50,389 nucleotides of DNA. Source: Prevotellaceae bacterium UBA711. Lineage in GTDB: Bacteria; Bacteroidota; Bacteroidia; Bacteroidales; Bacteroidaceae. The notes beneath the pieces are model-generated. The model ran no database searches, was not told the DNA's origin, and saw only the letters and a list, made by a program, of their open reading frames with translations. This document shows positions 25,022 to 33,723 of this stretch, piece after piece; the first letter of the stretch is position 1; each line of letters starts with the position of its first letter. The stretch covers positions 1 through 50,389 of the forward strand of contig DBLZ01000008.1 of NCBI GenBank assembly GCA_002297545.1. The letters run 5' to 3'. A program made the position numbers and the translations under genes.

Positions 25022-27451
25022 CTACTTGATTACCAGTGCGCGGTTGATCAGGTCGGCCAGGCTCTGGAAGTGTGCACGGCTTTGTGCATCGATGCCGGCA
25101 TTCTTCACTTTGGACTGTATGCTCTTGAGGGCGCGCAGGTAGTTGGCGCGGTCTACAGAGGCATAGGGTGAACTCTGGAAGCTGCTGATTAGCATGGTTA
25201 CCATGCTGTTCTGCAGGGTTTGGCGATAGAGGCTGACGCTCTTGCCGTTCTGGGTCTCGGCAAAGCACAGGCGGATGACATCGTCCATGTACTTGTCGCA
25301 GGGGTATAGGTCGTTGAGGTAGTTCATGCGGTTGAACAGGAGCATGCCACCGTAGCGTGCTAAAGACAGGGTGAGGCGGCGTGTGTCGCGGTTCAGGCTC
25401 TTGCAGTAGTCGAACTCACGTATCCAGACGGGTTCGTTCAGGATGTTCTCGTCCAGCCACTTCAGCGAAGCCTTTTGCTTGGCAAGCGGTGTGGGCTCGA
25501 ATGTGGTGCCGCCCTGTGCGCGTGTCCGGTAGGTCTGGTAGGTACCGCCGATGTTGCCTGCCACGTGCCCGGCATAACGTATGAGTTGGTTCTGCATCTG
25601 GCCGTACATCTCCTCCAGGTTCTGGTCATGTATGTCCTCTTCGTCGGCGGTCCACTTCTCCAGTTGTGCCATCTCGCGTTTCAGGTTCATCACGCCGTAG
25701 GTGCTGGACTTCACAGCATCGTCGCCCAGGTCCTCGGTCTGACGACGTGGGTCCACACTGCGCAGGCCTTCGCCGTCGCCCCACCACAGGCGTGGGTTCT
25801 GCTGGGCCTTCTGTGTCATTGCCTCCAATGCCTTGTGGTCCTCCATGGGAGTCTTGGCGTCGAGCATCGGACGGTAACCCCATTCTATGGCCCACATGTC
25901 ATAGTCACCGATGCGTGGGAAGATACCCTTGCGGTCTATGCCGTCTTCGGGCTGAGCCACATAGTTGAAACGTGCATAATCCATTATGGAAGGTGTGTGG
26001 CCGTTTTTCTCCACCCATGCCTTGTTGCGCAGGCTGTCGGTGGGCACCATGGCGGAGGATCCGAAGTTGTGGCGCAGACCCAGGGAGTGTCCCACCTCGT
26101 GGCTTGAGACGAAGCGTATGAGCTGTCCCATGAGTTCCTCGTCGTAGTGCATCTTGCGTGCAGCCTCGTCTATGCTGGAGGCCTGCACCATGTACCAGTC
26201 GTGGACGAGCGACATCACGTTGTGGTACCAGCAAACGTGTGCCTCCATTATCTCACCCGTGCGAGGGTCGGAGATGTGGGGGCCGTAGGCGTTGGGTATG
26301 GGGCTGGCCAGGTAGCGTATCATGGAGAAGCGGGCGTCCTCCATGCTCATGGTGGTGTCGTTTTCGGGCCACTCCTCGCCGCGGATGGCGTTCTTCCATC
26401 CGGCCTGTTCAAAGGCGGCCTGCCAGTCGTTGACACCCATGATCAGGTACTTGCGCCACTGCTTGGGGGTGGCGGGGTCGATGTAGTATATGATGGGCTT
26501 CTTGGGCTCGATGAGTTCGCCCCGGCGCATCTTCTCGGCATCCTCAGCGTTCTTGGGTTCCAGGCGGTAGCGGGAAATCATCTTCTGGCGCCCCACACGT
26601 TGCTGTTCATCGCTGAAGGTGTTGAAGCTGTGCGTGAAGTAACCCACGCGCTGGTCGAACAGTCGGGGCTGCATGGGCTCCTCGGGAAGCAGCACCAGGC
26701 TGATGTTCAGACCGAAAGTCACCTTGCCCGTCATGGCCGAGGCCATCAGGTAGCCGGCGGGGCTGTTGTAGGTCTTCACCAGACGTATTTCTGTGTTGGT
26801 GGGGAAAGTCTTTATGTCCTCGATATATGAAAGCGACTGATCCTGGGGACCGAGGTTGAAGGACTTCTTCGCATAGGACATCATGCCCAGGGCGTGATCT
26901 GAGTTGAGAAAGCCTGTGACCTTGATGCGCATGAGGCCGTCCTTGTGCTTCTCCAGGGGGAAGGCAGCTATGATGGGGTGCTCGTTGCTGACGTTGATGG
27001 CCTTGGATATGGCATCGGTGCTGTCGGCAACGTTCACGGTCATACGTGAGCGGAGCAGCAGGGTGCTGTCGGGGTTCATCTGGAAGAACACCACCTGCTC
27101 GTTGCACTCCTCACCGCCGAACTGGCCGGAGTTGGACGGTGTGGACGTGTAGCGTGTTACTGACAGGATGTCCTTGCCCAGCAGGCTGTCGGGCACCTCC
27201 AGGAACCAGTCCTTGCCCACCTTCTCCACGTTCAGCATGCCTTTGCGTGAGATGCTGGGCTTTGCCTCCTTCTTCTTGGGTGCTGCGGGAGCCGGAGCCT
27301 GGCCCTTGCCCTTCTGCTTCTTGCCTTTCTTTTTGGGGGCGGCCGAAACTTCCGTCTTGTCCTTTCCCTTGGGTTGTTTCTCTTTCTTCTTTGCCTCTGC
27401 GGGCATGCCTATGAGTGCAGTGGCCATCAGGAGCAGAAATAACTTCTTCAT
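25022..27451 (-). CDS. Secreted zinc metalloprotease (DUF5118/DUF5117/DUF4953 type, metzincin motif)
   Basis: The protein (809 aa from Met at 27451) has a signal peptide (to about residue 20), then a Lys/Pro/Ala-rich linker (about 20-65). N-terminal regions resembling DUF5118 and DUF5117 follow, then a metzincin catalytic part. The full zinc motif HExxHxxGxxH is seen as HEVGHSLGLRH (His451, Glu452, His455, Gly458, His461). This architecture is common in Bacteroidetes and of unknown substrate. The longer frame to 27559 is rejected because MKKLFLLLMATALIG is a clear signal start. It sits opposite to the surrounding glycosidase genes. Confidence 0.88.
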   Translation of the reverse strand: MKKLFLLLMATALIGMPAEAKKKEKQPKGKDKTEVSAAPKKKGKKQKGKGQAPAPAAPKKKEAKPSISRKGMLNVEKVGKDWFLEVPDSLLGKDILSVTRYTSTPSNSGQFGGEECNEQVVFFQMNPDSTLLLRSRMTVNVADSTDAISKAINVSNEHPIIAAFPLEKHKDGLMRIKVTGFLNSDHALGMMSYAKKSFNLGPQDQSLSYIEDIKTFPTNTEIRLVKTYNSPAGYLMASAMTGKVTFGLNISLVLLPEEPMQPRLFDQRVGYFTHSFNTFSDEQQRVGRQKMISRYRLEPKNAEDAEKMRRGELIEPKKPIIYYIDPATPKQWRKYLIMGVNDWQAAFEQAGWKNAIRGEEWPENDTTMSMEDARFSMIRYLASPIPNAYGPHISDPRTGEIMEAHVCWYHNVMSLVHDWYMVQASSIDEAARKMHYDEELMGQLIRFVSSHEVGHSLGLRHNFGSSAMVPTDSLRNKAWVEKNGHTPSIMDYARFNYVAQPEDGIDRKGIFPRIGDYDMWAIEWGYRPMLDAKTPMEDHKALEAMTQKAQQNPRLWWGDGEGLRSVDPRRQTEDLGDDAVKSSTYGVMNLKREMAQLEKWTADEEDIHDQNLEEMYGQMQNQLIRYAGHVAGNIGGTYQTYRTRAQGGTTFEPTPLAKQKASLKWLDENILNEPVWIREFDYCKSLNRDTRRLTLSLARYGGMLLFNRMNYLNDLYPCDKYMDDVIRLCFAETQNGKSVSLYRQTLQNSMVTMLISSFQSSPYASVDRANYLRALKSIQSKVKNAGIDAQSRAHFQSLADLINRALVIK

Positions 27452-27556
27452 GATTGTTTGTATTTGGTTATTATACGATAGTTCCGATATGTTGCGGGGT
27501 ATGAGGCTACGGGCGTGTGCACGTGTCTCAGTGTGCCTTGGCCCGCTTAAACGCCA

Positions 27557-27564
27557 CAAAATTA
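27557..27564 (-). promoter_or_regulatory. -7 box for the metalloprotease gene
   Basis: TAATTTTG on the minus strand is about 105 bp upstream of Met at 27451. The -33 element is unclear. Confidence 0.4.
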
Positions 27565-27606
27565 TAAAAAAGGTGTGTAAACGAGGCAGATGTCGGCAGA
27601 AATGTG

Positions 27607-27614
27607 TATCTTTG
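27607..27614 (+). promoter_or_regulatory. -7 box for the GH92 gene
   Basis: TATCTTTG lies 38 bp ahead of the ATG at 27653. It rules out the longer open frame beginning at 27590, which starts upstream of the promoter. Confidence 0.6.
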
Positions 27615-27652
27615 GCTTTGGAATTAACGTTTTACCATACTTAGACAGAGTT

Positions 27653-29842
27653 ATGAAGCAGCTTATCTTCTCTTTTGCGGTCGCTGCGGTCTGTGCATTG
27701 CAGCCCGTGCAGGCTCAGTATGCGGAGCGTGTCGACCCTCGCATCGGCAGCGGCGACCACGGTCATGTGTTTGTAGGAGCCAATGTCCCTTGGGGCATGG
27801 TCAACGTCGGCCCCGTGCAACCCTATCACGGCTGGGACTGGTGCAGTGGCTACCATGTTACGGGCGACAGCATTGTGGGGTTTGCCCACACGCATCTCAG
27901 TGGTACAGGATGCAGCGACCTGGGCGACATCACCCTGATGCCCGTCTATGGTCTGGTGAATGTCGGCGGTACGCGCGAAGAGTTCATCGACGACATCGCC
28001 TCCCGCTATACGCACGAACAGGAGAACGTGGAGCCGGGCTACTACAGCGTGCTCCTGCACAAGTGGGGCATACGGGCCGAGATGACGGCTACCGACCGCA
28101 CGGCACTTCACCGTTTCACCTTCCCCAAGGGCAATCGCTATGCCAATATCGTTCTGGACCTGGAGGGAGGCATAGGCGACCGCGTCCTGGACACACGCAT
28201 CTGGGCACAGGACATGTACACGCTGGTGGGCTATCGCGCCAGCTGGGGATGGACCAACCACGTGGTCTACTATGCCATACGTTTCAGCCAGCCCTTCTCC
28301 CAGCTTGCCCTGGACAGCCTCGCACATGATGCCCGCTATGCACAAGCCATCTTTGAGGTGGACCCCGGCACGGTCATTGAGGCACGTGTGGGTATCTCTC
28401 CCGTGAGTGAGGCCGGTGCCCTGGCCAATCTGCAGGTGGAGCAGTACCATAAGGATTTCGATGCTATACGCGCCGATGCCAAGGAACTTTGGAACAAGGA
28501 GTTGGGACGCATCCGCGCCACTTTCGACTCGCCGCGCGACAGCACTATCTTCTATACCTCCTTGTATCACGTCCTCTTCGCTCCCCAGAAATGGAACGAT
28601 GTTACCGGCGACTACAAGGGAGCCGACGGCATGATACACCGTTCGCCTGACTTCCAGAACTACACAACATGGAGCCTGTGGGATACCTACCGTACCCTGC
28701 ACCCGCTGGCCACCCTCATCATGCGGGACAAACTCACCGACTGGGCCAAGACCATGATGGCCATCTGCCACGAACATGGCGAACTGCCCATGTGGCACCT
28801 CCACAGTACCGATACTTATTGCATGGTTGGCGAACCCGGTGTGCCCGTTCTGGCAGACATGATACTGAAGGGAGTGGAAGGCATAGACTACGAGCAGGCC
28901 TTCCAGTACCTGAAGCAAAGCATGGGCGACCCCGAGACCGCTCCCGAGACACGCCGTTTCCAGTATCGTAGCGTTCCGGACCGTGGCAAGTCTGCCCTGT
29001 GGCACTACGGCTATCTGCCCTACGACGTGGGCGAGAACGAGACCGTGTCCAAGAACCTGGAGTACTACCTGGCCGCATGGAGTGTGGCGCAGGTGGCCGG
29101 ACGTCTGGGCCATAAGGAAGACAGTGTCCGCTTCCACAACCTCAGCATGGGTTACAAGAAGATATTCGACCCACGCACCCTTTGCTTCCGCGCCAAGGAC
29201 AAGGCCGGGCAGTTCCGCACCACCGAGGGCTTCAATCCTTCCCACCACACCCAGGATTACACTGAGGGCACGCCCTGGCAGTACGCATGGCTGGTGCCGC
29301 ACGATGTGCAGGGACTGGCCGAACTAATGGGTGGACGGGACAAGGCTCTTGCCCGTCTGGACAGCCTGTTTCTGGCCGACAGCCGCCTCAATGCCAATGC
29401 CAATCCCGACATTTCCGGCCTCATAGGCCAGTATGCCCACGGCAACGAGCCTTCGCACCACACCATCTATCTCTACAACTATCTTGGTCAGCCCGACAAG
29501 GCCAGCCGCCGCGTGCACGAGGTGCTCTCCACACTATATACCGACCGTCCGGACGGCGTCTGCGGCAACGAGGACGTGGGGCAGATGTCGGCCTGGTACG
29601 TGATGGCCGCCATGGGTCTGTACCAGGTGGAGCCTTGCGGAGGCATCTACCAATTGTCTGCTCCGCTGGTGCGCGAAGCATCTTTCGATGTGGCCGAAGG
29701 CAAGACCTTCACCATCCGCACCAAGGGCCGGGGCAGGGCAGTACGCCGCTGGAAGCTGAACGGCACTCCCCTTGGCCGCACCTGGATAAGCCACGCCGAG
29801 ATAATGGCGGGCGGCGTTCTGGAGGCAGAGCTTAAGAAATGA
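27653..29842 (+). CDS. GH92 alpha-mannosidase
   Basis: This 729-residue secreted enzyme (signal peptide ending QAQ, about residue 21) is a GH92 calcium-dependent exo-alpha-mannosidase; most members cut alpha-1,2 links and some alpha-1,3/1,4/1,6. Family motifs are seen in order: PRIGSGDHGHVFVGANVPWG, GFAHTHLSGTGCSDLGD, WSLWDTYRTLHPL (about 338-350), YTEGTPWQYAWLVPHD, NEPSHHTIYLYNY, and GNEDVGQMSAWYVMAAMG from 638. Length is normal. It trims mannose from N-glycans or yeast-type mannans. A hairpin follows the stop, then the AACCGGTT element, then GH125. Confidence 0.95.
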   Translation: MKQLIFSFAVAAVCALQPVQAQYAERVDPRIGSGDHGHVFVGANVPWGMVNVGPVQPYHGWDWCSGYHVTGDSIVGFAHTHLSGTGCSDLGDITLMPVYGLVNVGGTREEFIDDIASRYTHEQENVEPGYYSVLLHKWGIRAEMTATDRTALHRFTFPKGNRYANIVLDLEGGIGDRVLDTRIWAQDMYTLVGYRASWGWTNHVVYYAIRFSQPFSQLALDSLAHDARYAQAIFEVDPGTVIEARVGISPVSEAGALANLQVEQYHKDFDAIRADAKELWNKELGRIRATFDSPRDSTIFYTSLYHVLFAPQKWNDVTGDYKGADGMIHRSPDFQNYTTWSLWDTYRTLHPLATLIMRDKLTDWAKTMMAICHEHGELPMWHLHSTDTYCMVGEPGVPVLADMILKGVEGIDYEQAFQYLKQSMGDPETAPETRRFQYRSVPDRGKSALWHYGYLPYDVGENETVSKNLEYYLAAWSVAQVAGRLGHKEDSVRFHNLSMGYKKIFDPRTLCFRAKDKAGQFRTTEGFNPSHHTQDYTEGTPWQYAWLVPHDVQGLAELMGGRDKALARLDSLFLADSRLNANANPDISGLIGQYAHGNEPSHHTIYLYNYLGQPDKASRRVHEVLSTLYTDRPDGVCGNEDVGQMSAWYVMAAMGLYQVEPCGGIYQLSAPLVREASFDVAEGKTFTIRTKGRGRAVRRWKLNGTPLGRTWISHAEIMAGGVLEAELKK

Positions 29843-29855
29843 CACACCATGGCGT

Positions 29856-29884
29856 GCCCCGCAACGCTTCCCGGGTTGCGGGGC
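29856..29884 (+). terminator. Hairpin after the GH92 gene
   Basis: A perfect 10-bp stem GCCCCGCAAC/GTTGCGGGGC with a nine-base loop starts 13 bp past the stop. There is no T run, so it may slow 3' decay or weaken, rather than fully end, transcription into GH125. Confidence 0.5.
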
Positions 29885-29911
29885 GCCACACCGTGGAGAC
29901 CATGTGGCAAC

Positions 29912-29963
29912 AACCGGTTTATCGGCACGTATAAACCGGTTTGTAGAGCCCGATGAACCGGTT
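29912..29963. repeat. Phased palindromic AACCGGTT array, copy B (three units)
   Basis: Perfect AACCGGTT octamers start at 29912, 29934 and 29956, exactly 22 bp apart. They span the same 52 bp as units 1-3 of copy A. The outer octamers pair and are flanked inward by ATCGG/CCGAT; units 1 and 2 can also form an 11-bp stem AACCGGTTTAT/ATAAACCGGTT. It lies between GH92 and GH125. Confidence 0.85.
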
Positions 29964-30094
29964 CTTTCGGCCCTCGCCCCACGGGACGTTGACCTTGTTG
30001 CCACGATAACTGCGTCAGAGCCCCGTATGTTGCCGCTCACTGCTCCGCAATGTGATATCAATCAGAGTAATAAACAACCTAACCTTATTTCACA

Positions 30095-31519
30095 ATGAAG
30101 ATACCGTTCCTTTTCCTGGCCATGACCCTCTCAACGGGTGCCATGGCATCCGATATTCCTGTACAGGTGCCTGTGTCCATACAGGTGCCCGACACGTTCC
30201 TCCACCGTCCGCCGATAGAGAAGCGCTGTTTCACCAGCAAAGCCGTGGAGAAGCAGATACACCAGATGCACGATGCCCTCGTACGGGTGTCGCCCAAGTT
30301 GTGGCAGATGTTCCAAAACAGTTTCCCCAACACGCTGGATACCACCGTATTCCCCTCCGGCGATCGCACCTATGTCATCACAGGCGACATAGATGCCATG
30401 TGGTTGCGCGACTCCGGCGCACAGGTGTGGACCTACATGCCTTATGTCAAGGAAGACAAGGAGTTGGCCCGGCTCATCCGGGGCGTCATCATGCAGCAGC
30501 TGGAGTTCATCTGTCTGGACCCCTACGCCAATGCTTTCTACAACGACACCACCAAGGTGAGCGAGTGGGTGAGCGATAACACCACGATGAAGAAAGGCGT
30601 GCATGAGCGCAAGTACGAGCTTGATTCGCTCTGCTACCCCCTGCGCCTGGCCTACCAATACTGGCTCCAGACTGGCGACACCACCATCTTCGGCGACACC
30701 TGGAACCGGGCCATGGATGCCATTCTCTCCCTCATGCGCGAACAGCAGCGCCGCGCCGGCAACAAGACCTCGTACCACTTCGGCCGCAAGTCAATCTCGG
30801 CCCACGATACTACGGCCAACTACGGCTATGGCCATCCCGCCCGTCCTTGCGGCATGGTGGCCAGTTTCTTCCGCCCCTCGGACGACACCCAGCTGTTCCC
30901 TTACCTCATCCCCAGCAATTTCTTTGCCGAGAGTGTGCTACGCAAGGCGGCCGTCATCCTGACCAAGGTGAACAAGGATGAGGCACGTGCCCGTGAATGT
31001 CTGGCCATCGCCGACGAGATACATCAGGGCCTGCAGGAGCATGCCACGGTGGAGCATCCCGTCTTTGGCCGCGTCTATGCTTTTGAGACGGACGGATACG
31101 GTTCGCACCTGCTCATGGACGATGGCAATGCGCCTTCACTCCTGTCCCTGCCTTACCTCTGCCCTGAACTGGTGCCCATGAACGATCCCACCTACGTCAA
31201 CACCCGACGCATGATATGGAGTGAGGCCAATCCCTATTTCTTCACCGGTATGGTCGATGGCGAGAGGGTAGGGGGCATAGGCTCTCCCCACACTGGGCTG
31301 GGCAACGTGTGGCCCATGAGCATCATCATGAAGGGACTGACCTCCAACGACCGTGCCGAACAGCGCGAATGCGTGCGTCTGCTGACCAAGACCGACGCGG
31401 GCACAGGCTATATGCACGAGAGTTTCGATCCCAACAACCCCGCCAATTTCACACGCTCGTGGTTCGCCTGGGCCAACGGCCTCTTCGGTGAGCTGGTCAT
31501 CCGTGCATACGGCAAGTGA
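30095..31519 (+). CDS. GH125 exo-alpha-1,6-mannosidase
   Basis: This 474-residue exported enzyme (signal peptide about 1-18, GAMAS) belongs to GH125 (formerly DUF1237). It removes non-reducing alpha-1,6-linked mannose by inversion. The family signature GDIDAMWLRDSGAQVW starts at residue 97 (Asp98, Asp100, Asp106). YELDSLCYPLRLAYQYW, HPARPCGMVASFFRPSDD and the GSPHTGLGNVWPMSI region are also typical. It works naturally with the GH92 enzyme upstream on N-glycan cores or mannan. The GH110 gene starts 30 bp downstream, so the two probably form an operon. Confidence 0.95.
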   Translation: MKIPFLFLAMTLSTGAMASDIPVQVPVSIQVPDTFLHRPPIEKRCFTSKAVEKQIHQMHDALVRVSPKLWQMFQNSFPNTLDTTVFPSGDRTYVITGDIDAMWLRDSGAQVWTYMPYVKEDKELARLIRGVIMQQLEFICLDPYANAFYNDTTKVSEWVSDNTTMKKGVHERKYELDSLCYPLRLAYQYWLQTGDTTIFGDTWNRAMDAILSLMREQQRRAGNKTSYHFGRKSISAHDTTANYGYGHPARPCGMVASFFRPSDDTQLFPYLIPSNFFAESVLRKAAVILTKVNKDEARARECLAIADEIHQGLQEHATVEHPVFGRVYAFETDGYGSHLLMDDGNAPSLLSLPYLCPELVPMNDPTYVNTRRMIWSEANPYFFTGMVDGERVGGIGSPHTGLGNVWPMSIIMKGLTSNDRAEQRECVRLLTKTDAGTGYMHESFDPNNPANFTRSWFAWANGLFGELVIRAYGK

Positions 31520-31549
31520 TAGTATCCCCATACCTTAGATAATATATAT

Positions 31550-33421
31550 ATGTACATTTCCCACATGCGCACACATACACAACGTCTTTGGTTCCTGTCT
31601 CTCGTGATGGCTGCATTGCCCGTTGTGGCGCGCGACAGAGTTTATCATGCCGCATCGTTCGGCATAGTACCGAATACTGCCAAAAGCCAGTCTGCTGTCA
31701 TGGCCAAGGCCATAGAGACCATACGCTCCGAGATGGAGAAAGGTGACAAGGCCACGCTTATCCTGGGCGAGGGACGCTATGACTTTCATCCCGATGATGC
31801 CGTGCGGCGCGAGTACTATGTATCCAACCACGACCAGACGAATCCCAAGTGCGTGGGAGTGCCTCTGGAGGATCTGCACGACTTCGTGCTGGACGGACAG
31901 GGTGCCGAACTGGTATTCCATGGCAGCATGATGCCGCTCTCGCTGGTGCGCTCCACATCGTGCACGCTACGCAACTTCAGCATAGACTTCGACAATCCTC
32001 ACATCACTCAGGTTACCGTCACGGACAATTCTTCCGAGCGGGGCATCACCTTCCGCCCCGCATCGTGGGTCAAGTGGCACATCAAGCCCGATGGCAACTT
32101 CTGGGCCACGGGTGACGACTGGGCCAGACGCCCTCAGTATGGCATAGCTTTTGAAGGCGATACCCGTCACATTGTCTACGGAACCAGCGACCTGTATTGC
32201 CCGATATCCAATGTGGTGCAGACCGAGGACGGCGGTCTGTGTGTATCGGGATGGCACGACAGACGTCTGAAACCTGGCACCGTCATAGCCTTGCGAGGGT
32301 GGGGACGTCCCGCACCGGGCATATTCATGACCCACTGCACTGATACCAAGTTGCTCAATGTCAAGGTGCACTATGCCGAGGGCATGGGACTGCTGGCACA
32401 GATGTGCGAGGACATCATCTTGGATGGTTTCGGCGTTTGCCTGAAGGGGAAAGACGATCCCCGCTACTTCACCACCCAGGCCGATGCCACACACTTCTCC
32501 GGTTGCCGCGGCAAGATAACCTCCATCAACGGTCTGTACGAGGGTATGATGGACGATGCCATCAACGTACATGGCACCTATCTGAAGGTCACTAAGCGCG
32601 TGGACGACCACACCCTGGAGGCCCGCTACATGCACGGCCAGTCCTGGGGCTTCGACTGGGGCTACGTGGGAGACAAGGTACAGTTCGTGCGTTCCTCTAC
32701 CATGGAACTGCTCGACGGGAAGAACGAGATAGCCGAGATTACCGCGCTGGATCCATCGCCCACGGCCTCTTCACGTGGCATGGATGGCGTGCATACCTTC
32801 CGCCTGCGTTTCAAGAAGCCCGTTCCTGTCGAGATCAGCGACCAGGAGGGTTATGGCATAGAGAACCTCGAATGGACACCCTCTGTCCGCTTTGCCGGCA
32901 ACATTGTCCGCAACAACCGTGCCCGTGGCGCCCTTTTCAGCACACCGCGCCGTGTGGTGGTGGAGGACAACCTCTTCGACCATACTTCGGGTTGCGCCAT
33001 ACTGCTATGTGGCGACTGCAACGGCTGGTACGAGACAGGGGCCTGCCGCGATGTCACCATACGTCGCAACCACTTCATCAATGCGCTCACCAGCCAGTTT
33101 CAGTTCACCAACGCTGTCATTTCCATCTATCCTGAGATACCTAACCTCGACGGTCAGGTCAGGCTTTTCCACGGTGGTGGCAGCAAGTCGGCCGTACGTA
33201 TTGAGGACAATGTCTTCGAGACATTCGATTTCCCCATCCTCTACGCCAAGAGTGTGGACGGCCTGCTGTATCGTAGGAACAAGGTGATCACCAATCACGA
33301 CTATCCACGCTTCCACTGGAACAAGAACAACTTCCTGCTGCACAACGTCAGCAACGTGAGCATAGAGAACCTCCTCTACGACCACAGCGGCCTGATACTG
33401 AAGGAAGTGAAGTTGCAATAA
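31550..33421 (+). CDS. GH110 alpha-1,3-galactosidase
   Basis: This protein (623 aa; Met at 31565 gives a cleaner signal peptide MRTHTQRLWFLSLVMAALPV) is a parallel beta-helix enzyme of GH110. Members release terminal alpha-1,3-galactose from blood-group-B antigen or the linear alpha-Gal epitope. Characteristic segments are VSNHDQTNPK, LEDLHDFVLDGQGAEL, HYAEGMGLLAQMCEDIILDG, DPRYFTTQADATHFSGC, MMDDAINVHGTYLKVTKR (Asp335/336), and LFDHTSGCAILLCGDCNGWY. Subfamily A or B (branched versus linear substrate) cannot be decided by eye. It follows GH125 by 30 bp. Confidence 0.92.
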   Translation: MYISHMRTHTQRLWFLSLVMAALPVVARDRVYHAASFGIVPNTAKSQSAVMAKAIETIRSEMEKGDKATLILGEGRYDFHPDDAVRREYYVSNHDQTNPKCVGVPLEDLHDFVLDGQGAELVFHGSMMPLSLVRSTSCTLRNFSIDFDNPHITQVTVTDNSSERGITFRPASWVKWHIKPDGNFWATGDDWARRPQYGIAFEGDTRHIVYGTSDLYCPISNVVQTEDGGLCVSGWHDRRLKPGTVIALRGWGRPAPGIFMTHCTDTKLLNVKVHYAEGMGLLAQMCEDIILDGFGVCLKGKDDPRYFTTQADATHFSGCRGKITSINGLYEGMMDDAINVHGTYLKVTKRVDDHTLEARYMHGQSWGFDWGYVGDKVQFVRSSTMELLDGKNEIAEITALDPSPTASSRGMDGVHTFRLRFKKPVPVEISDQEGYGIENLEWTPSVRFAGNIVRNNRARGALFSTPRRVVVEDNLFDHTSGCAILLCGDCNGWYETGACRDVTIRRNHFINALTSQFQFTNAVISIYPEIPNLDGQVRLFHGGGSKSAVRIEDNVFETFDFPILYAKSVDGLLYRRNKVITNHDYPRFHWNKNNFLLHNVSNVSIENLLYDHSGLILKEVKLQ

Positions 33422-33447
33422 ACGCCTCCGGGACCTGGCTGCCATCT

Positions 33448-33536
33448 CCTGCGGCTCCAGGCTCCATGTGGAAGTACGTCATTGACGGAAAGCGGACATA
33501 CGAGTTCTGCGTGAGGATGAAACGAAATCCAAGCAT
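33448..33536 (+). pseudogene. Relic of a GH2 beta-galactosidase 3' end
   Basis: After the GH110 stop, the DNA matches the last about 30 codons of the GH2 gene (24648-24735) at most positions. The translated end MWKYVIDGKRTYEF-C-VRMKR aligns with MQKYVIDGKQTYEFRVRMKRI. A one-base indel disturbs the frame upstream of this and the original stop codon is lost. No other part of a GH2 gene is present here. Confidence 0.85.
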
Positions 33537-33572
33537 ATCCCCCGGTGGGCCTTGCGGCACCCCGGGGGATGT
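33537..33572 (+). terminator. Copy of the GH2 terminator, now after GH110
   Basis: The stem ATCCCCCGG/CCGGGGGAT (33537-33545 with 33562-33570) is near-identical to that at 24741-24773, but the T run has decayed to GTTCTTC. Flanking similarity continues through CATAGGAC-ACACCTGTG. Confidence 0.75.
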
Positions 33573-33620
33573 TCTTCATAGGACACACCTGTGCTTTAGG
33601 CTTGCCCTTTTATACGAGAG

Positions 33621-33660
33621 CGGGAGGCAAGAGCCATGTAGTATGGCGTCTTGCCTCCCG
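33621..33660 (-). terminator. Terminator hairpin of the first SusC/SusD operon
   Basis: A perfect 12-bp stem CGGGAGGCAAGA/TCTTGCCTCCCG (33621-33632 with 33649-33660), with an inner GCCAT/ATGGC pair, lies 63 bp past the stop of the last operon gene. It resembles the hairpin at 45307-45354. Confidence 0.7.
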
Positions 33661-33723
33661 GACGGTTATTTCGGGGTGGAGTGGGGGAATAGCACCGTCC
33701 CACCGAACGGGAACTGTCAGCAG

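Noticed and set aside
27641..29302. A 553-codon open frame on the minus strand opposite the GH92 gene
   Set aside because: It is the shadow of GH92; the amino-acid pattern is low-quality and there is no promoter or family resemblance.
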